Below the pieces are notes generated by a model. That model had not been told where the DNA came from, did not search any database, and saw nothing but the letters and a program-made list of their open reading frames with translations. A stretch of DNA of 40,087 bases from the NCBI GenBank assembly GCA_910577605.1, contig CAJTON010000009.1:11680-51766 (forward strand). Reading direction: 5' to 3'. The DNA comes from an uncultured Butyrivibrio sp. GTDB taxonomy: Bacteria > Bacillota > Clostridia > Lachnospirales > Lachnospiraceae. How positions within the stretch are numbered: position 1 is the first letter of the stretch; each line of letters begins with the position of its first letter. The translations under genes and the position numbers were made by a program. Below are positions 8,003-15,069 of the stretch, in pieces.

Positions 8003-8506
8003 ATGTCAAAAAGCCTGATAGCGTTCTATTCAAGAGCGGATGAAAATTATGTGAGCGGTGAGCTTAAACGGCTTGAGACCGGGAATACAGAGGTCGCGGC
8101 GGGGATAATAAAGGAGCTTACGGGAGCGCAGACATTCAGGATAGAACAGGCGCAGCCTTATTCAGCTGATTATAACGAGTGCATCGAGCAGGCGAGGTCG
8201 GATCAGAAGCGGGACGCGCGCCCCGAATTAAAGTCGTATCCCGACGGAATTGAGGATTACGACACGGTTTATCTCGGTTATCCTAATTACTGGAACACAA
8301 TGCCGATGGCGGTTTTTGCCTTCCTTGAGCGTTTTGATTTTGACGGCAAAATTATAAAGCCGTTCTGCACGCATGAGGGGAGCGGAATGGGAAACAGCGA
8401 GAAGGATATAAAGCGTCTGTGCCAGGGCGCGAAGGTCGAAGAGGGGCTTGCAATTCGCGGAGGCAGCGTAAGCCGCTCAAGAGAGCTTATCGAAAAATGG
8501 GTATAG
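8003..8506 (+). CDS. Cytosolic flavodoxin (Flavodoxin_4 type)
   Basis: This 167-residue protein lacks a signal peptide. It begins SLIAFYSRADENYVSG, and the phosphate-loop-like GNTE comes only after an insertion of about 12 residues (LETGNTEVAAGI). That pattern is known in a clostridial flavodoxin subfamily. Other family marks are PYSADYNECI, the DARPEL segment, YLGYPNYW and FCTHEGSGMG. It probably carries FMN and serves in cytosolic electron transfer or reduction of small molecules. I chose the ATG at 8003 because GGAGGTG at 7990-7996 precedes it; the frame is open upstream to 7964. It is the first gene of the cluster facing the LysR regulator. Confidence 0.88.
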   Translation: MSKSLIAFYSRADENYVSGELKRLETGNTEVAAGIIKELTGAQTFRIEQAQPYSADYNECIEQARSDQKRDARPELKSYPDGIEDYDTVYLGYPNYWNTMPMAVFAFLERFDFDGKIIKPFCTHEGSGMGNSEKDIKRLCQGAKVEEGLAIRGGSVSRSRELIEKWV

Positions 8507-8538
8507 TCTTTAAGTCAAAAAAGGAGGAAAAATTATCT

Positions 8539-9213
8539 ATGAGAAAACTGATCGGTATTATTCTTATGGCGGTAATGCTTATATCGCTTACCGCGTGCGG
8601 CAGTTCTTCCGCTGACAAAACAAATACTACGGGAAACGCTGCGTCTAAGGAGACGGCTGGCAAAGAAACCGCGGGTCTGTCGGATACGCCCGCCGATGCG
8701 CAGACCACGGCTTCTGAGCCGGGCGGGGAAAAAAGCCGTATCCTTATCGCTTATTTTTCATGGTCAGGCAACACGGAACAGCTTGCGGGAATGATAGAGG
8801 AGAAGACGGGCGGCGATCTATTTAAAATTGAGCCACAGACGCCGTATACGGACGATTATAACGAACTTTTGGACGTTGCAAAGCAGGAGCAGAGCGACGG
8901 CGCCAGACCGGAGACGTCCGCGAAGGTGGAGAACTGGGAGGATTACGACGTGATATTTGTCGGGTATCCGAACTGGTGGAACGACGCTCCGATGCTTATC
9001 CTGTCGTTTCTTGAAAGCTATGACTGCGCGGGAAAAACCGTTGTGCCCTTCTGCACAAGCGGGGGCGGAGGCTTCGGGCGCAGCGAATCAAGCGTTAAGG
9101 CAAGCGCGGACGGCGCGGCTTTCGCCGACGGATTCCATGTAAACGGAAATAACGTAGGAAACGCCAAAGACAGCGTAAACGCATGGCTTGACGGTCTGGA
9201 TATATTAAAATAA
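8539..9213 (+). CDS. Lipid-anchored flavodoxin
   Basis: The 224-residue product has a lipoprotein signal peptide with lipobox LTAC (C20). A Ser/Thr-rich linker follows to about residue 65, then a Flavodoxin_4 domain. The FMN phosphate loop SWSGNT is complete, and TPYTDDYNELL, VGYPNWWN and FCTSGGGGFGRS match the other flavodoxin domains in this cluster. The signal places it outside the membrane, unusual for a flavodoxin, which normally picks up FMN in the cytoplasm. The start at 8539 follows AAGGAGGAAA. It lies 32 bases after the cytosolic flavodoxin and 13 before the DUF4405 membrane protein. A role in extracytoplasmic electron transfer is inferred. Confidence 0.88.
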   Translation: MRKLIGIILMAVMLISLTACGSSSADKTNTTGNAASKETAGKETAGLSDTPADAQTTASEPGGEKSRILIAYFSWSGNTEQLAGMIEEKTGGDLFKIEPQTPYTDDYNELLDVAKQEQSDGARPETSAKVENWEDYDVIFVGYPNWWNDAPMLILSFLESYDCAGKTVVPFCTSGGGGFGRSESSVKASADGAAFADGFHVNGNNVGNAKDSVNAWLDGLDILK

Positions 9214-9226
9214 CAAGGAGTATTGT

Positions 9227-9910
9227 ATGAAGCCGAAAATGACAGTAAAGATCACAGCCGACATTCTGATGACAGCCCTGATGCTGTTTCTGATGGGCTA
9301 CCATTTATGGGGAGATACGGCGCACGAATGGGCGGGCGCGGGCGTCTTTGTCTTGTTCATACTGCACCATATCCTCAATTTCGGATGGTATAAAAATCTG
9401 TTCCGCAAAAAATACGGACCTGTCCGCATCTTGCAGACGGCGGTTGACATATCCGTATTCGCGGCGATGCTCGGGCTTATGATAAGCGGAGTGATACTCT
9501 CGAGAAAGGTGTTCGCTTTTCTGCCGATAAAGGGAGGCATGGCGTTTGCGAGAACGCTTCATATAGCGGCGACGCACTGGGGTTTTGTCCTTATGTCGCT
9601 GCATCTCGGACTGCACTGGGGTATGTTTGTCGGGCTGGCGAAAAAAGCGGCGGGGCTTAACAAGCCCTCCCGTGTCCGCGGAACCGTATGCTTTCTGATT
9701 GCGGCGGCAATCGCGGCTTACGGGATATATGTCTTTATCAGCCGGGATTTTCCCGATTATATGACATTGAAAACGAAATTTGTTTTTCTGGATTATGAGG
9801 AATCCAAAATAAGGTTCTACCTCGACTATGCCGCGCTTATGGGGGCGTTTGTCTTTATCGGGCATTACGCGGTCAGGCTGCTTGGACTGTCGGGAAGGAA
9901 ATCCTCATAG
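9227..9910 (+). CDS. DUF4405 integral membrane protein, possibly haem-binding
   Basis: This 227-residue protein has about five predicted membrane helices. Histidines are concentrated in and near them: GYHLWG, LHHILNFGW, LHIAATHWGF and LHLGLHWG. This pattern is typical of DUF4405, which resembles cytochrome b561-like four-helix haem proteins. Paired histidines on separate helices could hold b-type haem, but binding is not shown for this protein. It lies between two genes for lipid-anchored flavodoxin domains, so it is a plausible membrane electron conduit for them. That role is inference. RBS AAGGAG precedes the ATG. Confidence 0.82.
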   Translation: MKPKMTVKITADILMTALMLFLMGYHLWGDTAHEWAGAGVFVLFILHHILNFGWYKNLFRKKYGPVRILQTAVDISVFAAMLGLMISGVILSRKVFAFLPIKGGMAFARTLHIAATHWGFVLMSLHLGLHWGMFVGLAKKAAGLNKPSRVRGTVCFLIAAAIAAYGIYVFISRDFPDYMTLKTKFVFLDYEESKIRFYLDYAALMGAFVFIGHYAVRLLGLSGRKSS

Positions 9911-9914
9911 AGAA

Positions 9915-9957
9915 TACTGTTATGCGCAAAAAACAGCGCGGGAATAAGGAAAGGAGC
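9915..9957 (+). promoter_or_regulatory. Conserved leader hairpin, copy 1
   Basis: The motif TACTgTTATGCGC, then an A-rich loop, CAGCGC, nine bases and GAAAGGAGC lies between the DUF4405 gene and the FGE-like fusion. GCGC at 9924-9927 pairs with GCGC at 9936-9939. The same element, spaced almost identically, precedes the cellobiose phosphorylase gene at 16459-16502. The 3' end of the motif is the ribosome binding site, so the hairpin could affect translation. Confidence 0.55.
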
Positions 9958-9966
9958 TTCTAAACG

Positions 9967-11448
9967 ATGAAAAAAATAACTTCGGTCCTTTTGACCGGTA
10001 TACTCTGCGCGGCTTTGACGGCTTGCGGCGGGCAGGATTCGAGATCCTCTGCCACCGTATCCGACAAAAATAACGGCACGCAGTCAGATAAAACGGAAAA
10101 CGGCACGACGGGCGGCAGTGCGGAAAATTCCGCCGCTCCCGAAGGTTTCGTTCGGATAACCGGAGGAAGCTTTTTGATGGGAAGTCCCGAATCGGAGGCG
10201 TGGCGCGGCGCAGACGAGACGCAGCACAGCGTCACCGTGAGCGATTTTTATATGAGCATATATGAAGTCACGCAGAAGGAGTATCAGGAGATCACGGGCG
10301 ATTCTCCCAGTAATTTTAAGGGCGAAAATCTCCCTGTTGAAACGGTGTCGTGGCTTGACGCGATAGTCTACTGCAACTTGAGGAGCGAGAAGGAGGGGCT
10401 GACTTTGGCATATACCGTGGACGGTCAGACCGTAAGCTGGGACCGGAGCGCGGACGGATACCGTCTGCCCACTGAGGCGGAATGGGAATACGCCTGCCGC
10501 GCTGGCACCGATACGCCCTTTTATATGGAAAATTCGCCCGGAGCGAATGAAGCAAACTATTACGGTCATTATCCGTATATGATAGAGGATAATTATTTTT
10601 CGCAGGAAAATTTACAGGTGAAGCCGGGAGAGTACCGTCAGACCACGGTTGCTGTGGGCAGCTTTTCTCCCAATCCCTTCGGACTTTACGATATGCACGG
10701 CAATGTTTCGGAGTGGACTTGGGACGCATACGGCGCGTATCCTGACGGCGAACAGACGGACCCGACGGGAGCGGAATCGGGGACGCGGCGCGTTTACCGG
10801 GGAGGCGGCTGGAATGATTTTGCCAAAAATATGCGCAGCGCTTACCGCGCTACTACGGATCAGGACAAAAGCAGCTTTAATATCGGGATACGTCTTGTAA
10901 GAAACGCGTCTGCGGGCAGCGGAAACGTTTCAGGCGGAGGCTCGCAGAATACAGGCGGCGAAGAGGGCAAAATACTGATAGCGTATTTTTCGTGGGGCGG
11001 CAATACGAAGGGTGTCGCCGAGGAGATTCAGAGACAGACGGGCGCGGACATATTTGAGATAACGCTCGTACATCCGTACTCCGACGATTACAACACCGTC
11101 CTTGACGAGGCTCAGCGCGACCAGAGCGTGCAGGCAAGACCGGAAATCGCGGGGCGCGTTGAAAATATGGAGCAGTATTCCACCGTGCTTTTAGGCTATC
11201 CGAACTGGTGGGCTTCGATTCCCATGCCGATAGCTTCGTTCCTTGAGCAATACGATTTTGCTGGAAAAACGATCGTGCCGTTTTGCTCGCACGGCGGCGG
11301 ACGCTTCGGACAGAGCCTTACGGCGATCGCAAAGCTCGCGCCGGACGCCGTTATGGGAGAAGGCTTGTCAATACATTATTCCGGCGGTTCTTCGCTCGGA
11401 CCGGACGTGAGCGACTGGCTGGAAAAAAATAATATCACCGAGGAATAA
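9967..11448 (+). CDS. Lipoprotein fusion: FGE/SUMF1-like domain plus flavodoxin domain
   Basis: The 493-residue product has a lipobox signal peptide (LTAC, C20) and a polar linker. A formylglycine-generating-enzyme-like (SUMF1) domain spans about 60-314: GGSFLMGSPESEA, YEVTQKEYQ, RLPTEAEWEYACRAGT, GLYDMHGNVSEW, YRGGGWND and IGIRLVR. A Flavodoxin_4 domain runs from about 335 to the end, with phosphate loop SWGGNT and GYPNWWAS. The catalytic cysteine pair of true sulfatase-activating FGE is not seen in the C-terminal part of the SUMF1 domain, where WNDFAKNMRSAYR stands instead, so formylglycine formation is doubtful. The domain may bind a ligand or bring a partner. The combination on one exported chain is unusual. 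The conserved hairpin at 9915-9957 precedes it. Confidence 0.87.
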   Translation: MKKITSVLLTGILCAALTACGGQDSRSSATVSDKNNGTQSDKTENGTTGGSAENSAAPEGFVRITGGSFLMGSPESEAWRGADETQHSVTVSDFYMSIYEVTQKEYQEITGDSPSNFKGENLPVETVSWLDAIVYCNLRSEKEGLTLAYTVDGQTVSWDRSADGYRLPTEAEWEYACRAGTDTPFYMENSPGANEANYYGHYPYMIEDNYFSQENLQVKPGEYRQTTVAVGSFSPNPFGLYDMHGNVSEWTWDAYGAYPDGEQTDPTGAESGTRRVYRGGGWNDFAKNMRSAYRATTDQDKSSFNIGIRLVRNASAGSGNVSGGGSQNTGGEEGKILIAYFSWGGNTKGVAEEIQRQTGADIFEITLVHPYSDDYNTVLDEAQRDQSVQARPEIAGRVENMEQYSTVLLGYPNWWASIPMPIASFLEQYDFAGKTIVPFCSHGGGRFGQSLTAIAKLAPDAVMGEGLSIHYSGGSSLGPDVSDWLEKNNITEE

Positions 11449-11468
11449 AATACCAAGGAGAGAACGAT

Positions 11469-11906
11469 ATGAGAATAGGCGATAAAGAAGAGTTTGATAA
11501 GCAGAATATGTTCGGACTAGGACAGGACAATACCGCGTTTGCGGATTATTTTACGGGAAATTCCTATCTGAATCCTCTGAACGACCCGAAGAAATGCGCG
11601 GTGTTTCTGGCGAACGTGACCTTTGAGCCGGGCTGCCGCAACAACTGGCACATTCACCATGCCGCAGGCGGGGGCGGTCAGCTTCTTATCTGTACTGCCG
11701 GAAGCGGCTGGTATCAGGAGGAGGGAAAGCCTCCGGTAAGTCTTGAGCCGGGAACCGTCATAACCATTCCGCCCGAAGTAAAGCATTGGCACGGCGCAAA
11801 GAAGGATTCGTGGTTTTCGCATATCGCCGTCGAGGTTCCCGGGACAGAAACCTCCAACGAATGGCTGGAGGCGGTAGACGACAAAACATATTCGGAACTG
11901 GAGTGA
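11469..11906 (+). CDS. Small cupin-domain protein
   Basis: This 145-residue single-domain cupin carries the metal-binding motif 1 with H61 and H63 (NNWHIHHAAGGGGQLL) and motif 2 around PGTVITIPPEVKHWHGA with H106/H108. It probably binds Fe, Mn or another divalent metal. Small cupins of this kind often sit beside carboxymuconolactone-decarboxylase-family and flavodoxin genes in Firmicutes. The reaction is unknown. It follows the fusion gene by 20 bases with AAGGAGAG as RBS, so it is part of the same operon. Confidence 0.88.
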   Translation: MRIGDKEEFDKQNMFGLGQDNTAFADYFTGNSYLNPLNDPKKCAVFLANVTFEPGCRNNWHIHHAAGGGGQLLICTAGSGWYQEEGKPPVSLEPGTVITIPPEVKHWHGAKKDSWFSHIAVEVPGTETSNEWLEAVDDKTYSELE

Positions 11907-11911
11907 GACCT

Positions 11912-12391
11912 ATGAAAAGAAGATTAGTTTATGCGGTCGTGCTGATATTGGCGCTTAGCTTTGCGGCGGTCGGCTGTACGGGAGCGACAAGCGGGACGTC
12001 ATCGTCTTCAACGGAGAATGTTCAGGAGGATAGTATGAAGATCACAATAGGCGATACGGTTCTGACGGCGGAACTGGCTGATAATTCATCTGTGGACGCG
12101 CTTAAAGAACTGCTTGCAGGCGGTCCGCTTACAATAAATATGAGCGATTACGCCAATATGGAAAAGGTGGGCCCCATCGGCTCGTCGCTTCCCCGCAATG
12201 ACGAGCAGATAACGACAGGAGCGGGCGATATTATTTTATATCAGGGCAATTCCCTTGTTATTTATTATGACAAAAATTCTTGGAACTTTACGCGCATAGG
12301 AAAAATAAACGGCGTTTCCCGAGACGAATTAAAGGAAATTCTCGGAGACGGGGAAGTGACAGTTACGTTTTCTTTGGAAGGGAGGGAATGA
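11912..12391 (+). CDS. Cyclophilin-like domain lipoprotein
   Basis: The 159-residue product has a lipoprotein signal peptide (AAVGC, C22) and a short Ser/Thr linker. The domain that follows (KITIGDTVLTAELADNSS, PLTINMSDYANMEKVG, GDIILYQGNSLVIYYD, WNFTRIGKI) matches the bacterial cyclophilin-like family. Proteins of this fold in Clostridia commonly accompany flavodoxins and are not shown to be prolyl isomerases. The ATG at 11912 was chosen because it precedes the signal peptide directly; the frame is open further upstream inside the cupin gene. It begins 5 bases after the cupin stop, and its own stop overlaps the next start (ATGA). It is predicted to sit on the outer membrane face with the two exported flavodoxins. 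Confidence 0.83.
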   Translation: MKRRLVYAVVLILALSFAAVGCTGATSGTSSSSTENVQEDSMKITIGDTVLTAELADNSSVDALKELLAGGPLTINMSDYANMEKVGPIGSSLPRNDEQITTGAGDIILYQGNSLVIYYDKNSWNFTRIGKINGVSRDELKEILGDGEVTVTFSLEGRE

Positions 12392-13077
12392 AAATGAATT
12401 ACCATGAAACCGATCCGGAATTTGCGGAACGCATGGAGCATTTTGCCTTTGAGGAGGCGGTGAAGGAACCGGGGCAGGAACTGCCGGACGATGCGCGTTA
12501 TATGGCTGTCCTTGCGGCGCTTTTGGGCTGTCAGGGTACCGAGGTTTACAAAGAGATGCTGCCCGAAGCGCTGGATAAAGGGCTTTCTCCCGTTGCGGTA
12601 AAAGAGATCGTTTATCAGGCGGTCGATTATCTCGGACTCGGTCGGGCGCTGCCTTTTCTTATCGCGACCAACGATATTCTGACGGCGCGCGGAGTTAAGC
12701 TGCCGCTTCCTTCGCAGGCGACGACCACTATGGAGGACCGTCTTGAAAAAGGCGCGGCGGCGCAGGCGGAAATCTTCGGGGAGCATATGAAAGAGTCATG
12801 GAAGAAGGGGCATATAAACCGATGGCTTGCCGCTAACTGTTTCGGCGACTACTACACAAGAGGAGGGCTTGACTTAAAAGAACGCGAGCTTATCACATTT
12901 TGCTTTCTTATGGCGCAGGGCGGCTGTGAGCCGCAGCTTACCGCGCACGCAAAGGGAAACATGAATCTCGGAAACGATAGGGATTTTCTTATCCGCGCGG
13001 TATCTCAGTGTCTGCCGTATATCGGCTACCCTCGCAGTCTTAACGCGATAGCCTGCGTGGATAAGGCGGCGGAGTAG
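12388..13077 (+). CDS. Carboxymuconolactone decarboxylase-family protein, two domains
   Basis: The 229-residue cytosolic product contains two copies of the all-helical CMD/AhpD-like domain, roughly 35-95 (ARYMAVLAALLGCQG...VKEIVYQAV) and 140-225 (RELITFCFLMAQGGCEPQLTAH). The peroxidatic CxxC pair of AhpD is absent: only single cysteines are seen (LGCQG, GGCEP). It is therefore closer to the uncharacterised gut-type CMD proteins than to AhpD. The ATG at 12388 overlaps the upstream stop in ATGA, and a second start, at 12394, is possible. RBS GGAAGGGAGG precedes it. It is the last gene of the cluster. No clear terminator is seen in the 59 bases before the convergent gene at 13137. Confidence 0.87.
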   Translation: MKMNYHETDPEFAERMEHFAFEEAVKEPGQELPDDARYMAVLAALLGCQGTEVYKEMLPEALDKGLSPVAVKEIVYQAVDYLGLGRALPFLIATNDILTARGVKLPLPSQATTTMEDRLEKGAAAQAEIFGEHMKESWKKGHINRWLAANCFGDYYTRGGLDLKERELITFCFLMAQGGCEPQLTAHAKGNMNLGNDRDFLIRAVSQCLPYIGYPRSLNAIACVDKAAE

Positions 13078-13136
13078 GATCGGGAGGCAGGAGAAAGCGC
13101 AAAAAGCAGGCTGATTTCGGACAGTGGAATAAGCGG

Positions 13137-14144
13137 TTATTTCAAGGGCAGAAAACGCCATTTTCCGTTAGACAGCCATTCGTTTTTGTCGATTTTCCAG
13201 CCGTCCGCCGTCTTTACAAGCAAAGAACGGTACTGGCTCAGTGTTAAATCGTCCCGTTCACTGTATATATAAAATTTTTTTGATGTGATCTGTTCTGCGT
13301 CTGTTACACGGTAATCACGGTACGGCGGTGTCTGCGATTCGGCGGCTGATATTTTTTGACGCCGTTCAAGGCCGCTGTAACCGTGATTTTTACAGTAATC
13401 CGAATAGGCGGAGGTGATGAAGCGGCTCCTGTCATGAGTTGGTTTTTGACTGGTTTCATAAAAGTCCTTCAGCAGTTGTGCTGCTTCTTTGGCGGACGCC
13501 TCGTCAACGGACAGCTTTTTTTTCAGATTCCGGCGCTGGGCTGCCCGAAACAAAGACATACCCGCCCTGTCATGCCCGCAGATCACGTCAAGAGCCGTAT
13601 TTACGGCTAATTGCGGCAGGGCGCCGCCCGTAACCTTCGTATCGCTGACCGTTAAGGTTTCGAGCGTCGGAAAGGACAGAAGCATGAGTATATCGGAATC
13701 CTTAAAATCCGTTCCGTTTAAGCGCAGTATGCGAAGCGGCGAGCCTGCGGCGCGGGCGGTCACGGCTCCTGAACATTGCGCGTTTCCCGTTAGATCAAGT
13801 ATCTCCAGCTTCGGTGTCCCCCCGAACCATTCAAAATCACTGTCTGCAACATTGCAGTTTTCAATTATAAGACAACGCAAGGAGGAAGCGGATAACAGAA
13901 CCGACAAAGCGCCGGGTTCTATTTCACAGCATTTAAGATCAACAGTGTCAAGCGAGTTCTTATATTGCGAAAGAGGCTGAATATCCGCGCGGCTGACAGA
14001 AACCTTTTCAAATTCTATGCTTGTCAGCTTTGCGGGCCAAGGTATTTCCAAATTTTTTGCCAACCCCTGTTTTAAATGACGTATGATCAGCTTTCCACCG
14101 TTGCATCGGATAAAAGTCTGCCAGTCCGGTACGGTATTTCCCAT
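13137..14144 (-). CDS. LRR-containing protein with NTF2-like C-terminal domain
   Basis: This 335-residue protein has no signal peptide. Residues about 35-190 carry irregular leucine-rich repeats (LTSIEFEKVSVS, LDTVDLKCCEI, LRCLIIENCNV, LEILDLTGNA, LRILRLNGTDF, LETLTVSDTKV). The C-terminal 110 residues resemble an NTF2/SnoaL-like fold (AAQLLKDFYETS near the start, YRSLLVKTADGWKIDKNEW near the end), seen in some immunity and sensor proteins. The ribosome binding site ATAGGAGGGC lies just before the start and overlaps the end of the upstream phosphorylase gene, 8 bases away, so the two form an operon. The function is unknown; a recognition or protein-binding role is plausible from the LRRs. Confidence 0.72.
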   Translation of the reverse strand: MGNTVPDWQTFIRCNGGKLIIRHLKQGLAKNLEIPWPAKLTSIEFEKVSVSRADIQPLSQYKNSLDTVDLKCCEIEPGALSVLLSASSLRCLIIENCNVADSDFEWFGGTPKLEILDLTGNAQCSGAVTARAAGSPLRILRLNGTDFKDSDILMLLSFPTLETLTVSDTKVTGGALPQLAVNTALDVICGHDRAGMSLFRAAQRRNLKKKLSVDEASAKEAAQLLKDFYETSQKPTHDRSRFITSAYSDYCKNHGYSGLERRQKISAAESQTPPYRDYRVTDAEQITSKKFYIYSERDDLTLSQYRSLLVKTADGWKIDKNEWLSNGKWRFLPLK

Positions 14145-14152
14145 ATGCCCTC

Positions 14153-14914
14153 CTATATTATCTCAACCAGTTTTTTACAAAGCAATACGAGGTCATAGCG
14201 TATTCCTTTACGGCTGCGCCAGCTTCTGTCGGACCATTCCTCCGACGAAACGTCGTCGCCGCCGTATATCAACGCTCCGTAATCAAAACCCCTGAATTTT
14301 GCGACTGCGATACAGCCCGACTGCTCCATTTCTACGATCTTTGCGCCTTCTTTTTTTCTGTGCTCGACTCTGTCTGCGGTCTCCCTGAAAATAGCGTCCG
14401 TCGTCCAAGTCAGACCGCGGATATAGGAAACAGAATTTTTTTCCAGATAGCCGACGATTTTCTCGGTCACTTCGGGATCGGTGTAAATATATCTTGAAGG
14501 CTCTATGTAATGGTATGAGAATCCTTCGTCCCTTATAGCTCCGTCCACCACTAACAGCTGACCTACCTCTATGTTTTTGTCAAGAACGCCGCCGCCACCG
14601 CAGAATATGACCTTCGTAATGCCCATGGCGTTAAAAAGGTCGAGATTGCCCGCGCAAGCCGGACACCCGACAAAACCGAGCGTTATGAGAATATCCGCGT
14701 CAAGGAAACGGTATACTTCAAGCGGGTTTTCACCGGCAACCGTTCTTTCAAGAGTTATTTTTTCTTCGGCTTTAAGTTTATCCATGACTTCGGGAAAGAA
14801 GGTGATTATCATCCTGTCCGTGTCGAAAGAGCGGTCGGCAAAGGCCGTGGGGTTCAGCTTTGCCGTTTTATTGTCGTCAAATTCAAGTATCGGGTAATTG
14901 TTTTCTGCTATCAT
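14153..14914 (-). CDS. Nucleoside phosphorylase (PNP/UDP family)
   Basis: The 253-residue cytosolic enzyme belongs to the purine/uridine phosphorylase superfamily, which cleaves nucleosides with phosphate to a free base and ribose-1-phosphate. Typical features are GITKVIFCGGGGVLD near 110 (glycine-rich phosphate-site strand), VGQLLVVDGAIRDEGFS, and VEMEQSGCIAVAKFRG, in which EME binds the ribose. It is closest to the uridine-phosphorylase-like branch, but base specificity is not certain. It is the first gene of a two-gene minus-strand operon with the LRR protein. RBS AAGGAGG and a good promoter lie upstream. Confidence 0.85.
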   Translation of the reverse strand: MIAENNYPILEFDDNKTAKLNPTAFADRSFDTDRMIITFFPEVMDKLKAEEKITLERTVAGENPLEVYRFLDADILITLGFVGCPACAGNLDLFNAMGITKVIFCGGGGVLDKNIEVGQLLVVDGAIRDEGFSYHYIEPSRYIYTDPEVTEKIVGYLEKNSVSYIRGLTWTTDAIFRETADRVEHRKKEGAKIVEMEQSGCIAVAKFRGFDYGALIYGGDDVSSEEWSDRSWRSRKGIRYDLVLLCKKLVEII

Positions 14915-14950
14915 ATTCTGATTCCTCCTTAATTGTCGGATTTAAAAAAT

Positions 14951-14979
14951 ATTATATAGCATAATTTACGCGCTATCAA
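14951..14979 (-). promoter_or_regulatory. Predicted promoter of the phosphorylase-LRR operon
   Basis: On the minus strand TTGATA (14979-14974) and TATAAT (14956-14951) are 17 bases apart, a near-consensus sigma-A promoter. It lies about 36 bases before the phosphorylase start. Confidence 0.7.
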
Positions 14980-15069
14980 GAATTTTGCGGCGCGCCGCCG
15001 TGCGAATCCCGTCATGTCCGAAGCCGTAGCGACATATATTTAACTGATTAAATAATTGCGGTAGATATT

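Noticed and set aside
11469..13077. Reading the cupin and CMD genes as an aromatic-degradation (protocatechuate) pathway
   Set aside because: No dioxygenase or other pathway genes are present, and the organism appears anaerobic; the domain names come from distant homologues.
13489..13980. Open frame of 163 codons on the plus strand inside the LRR gene
   Set aside because: It is opposite the LRR repeats, and the minus-strand protein has matching leucine periodicity and a good ribosome binding site.
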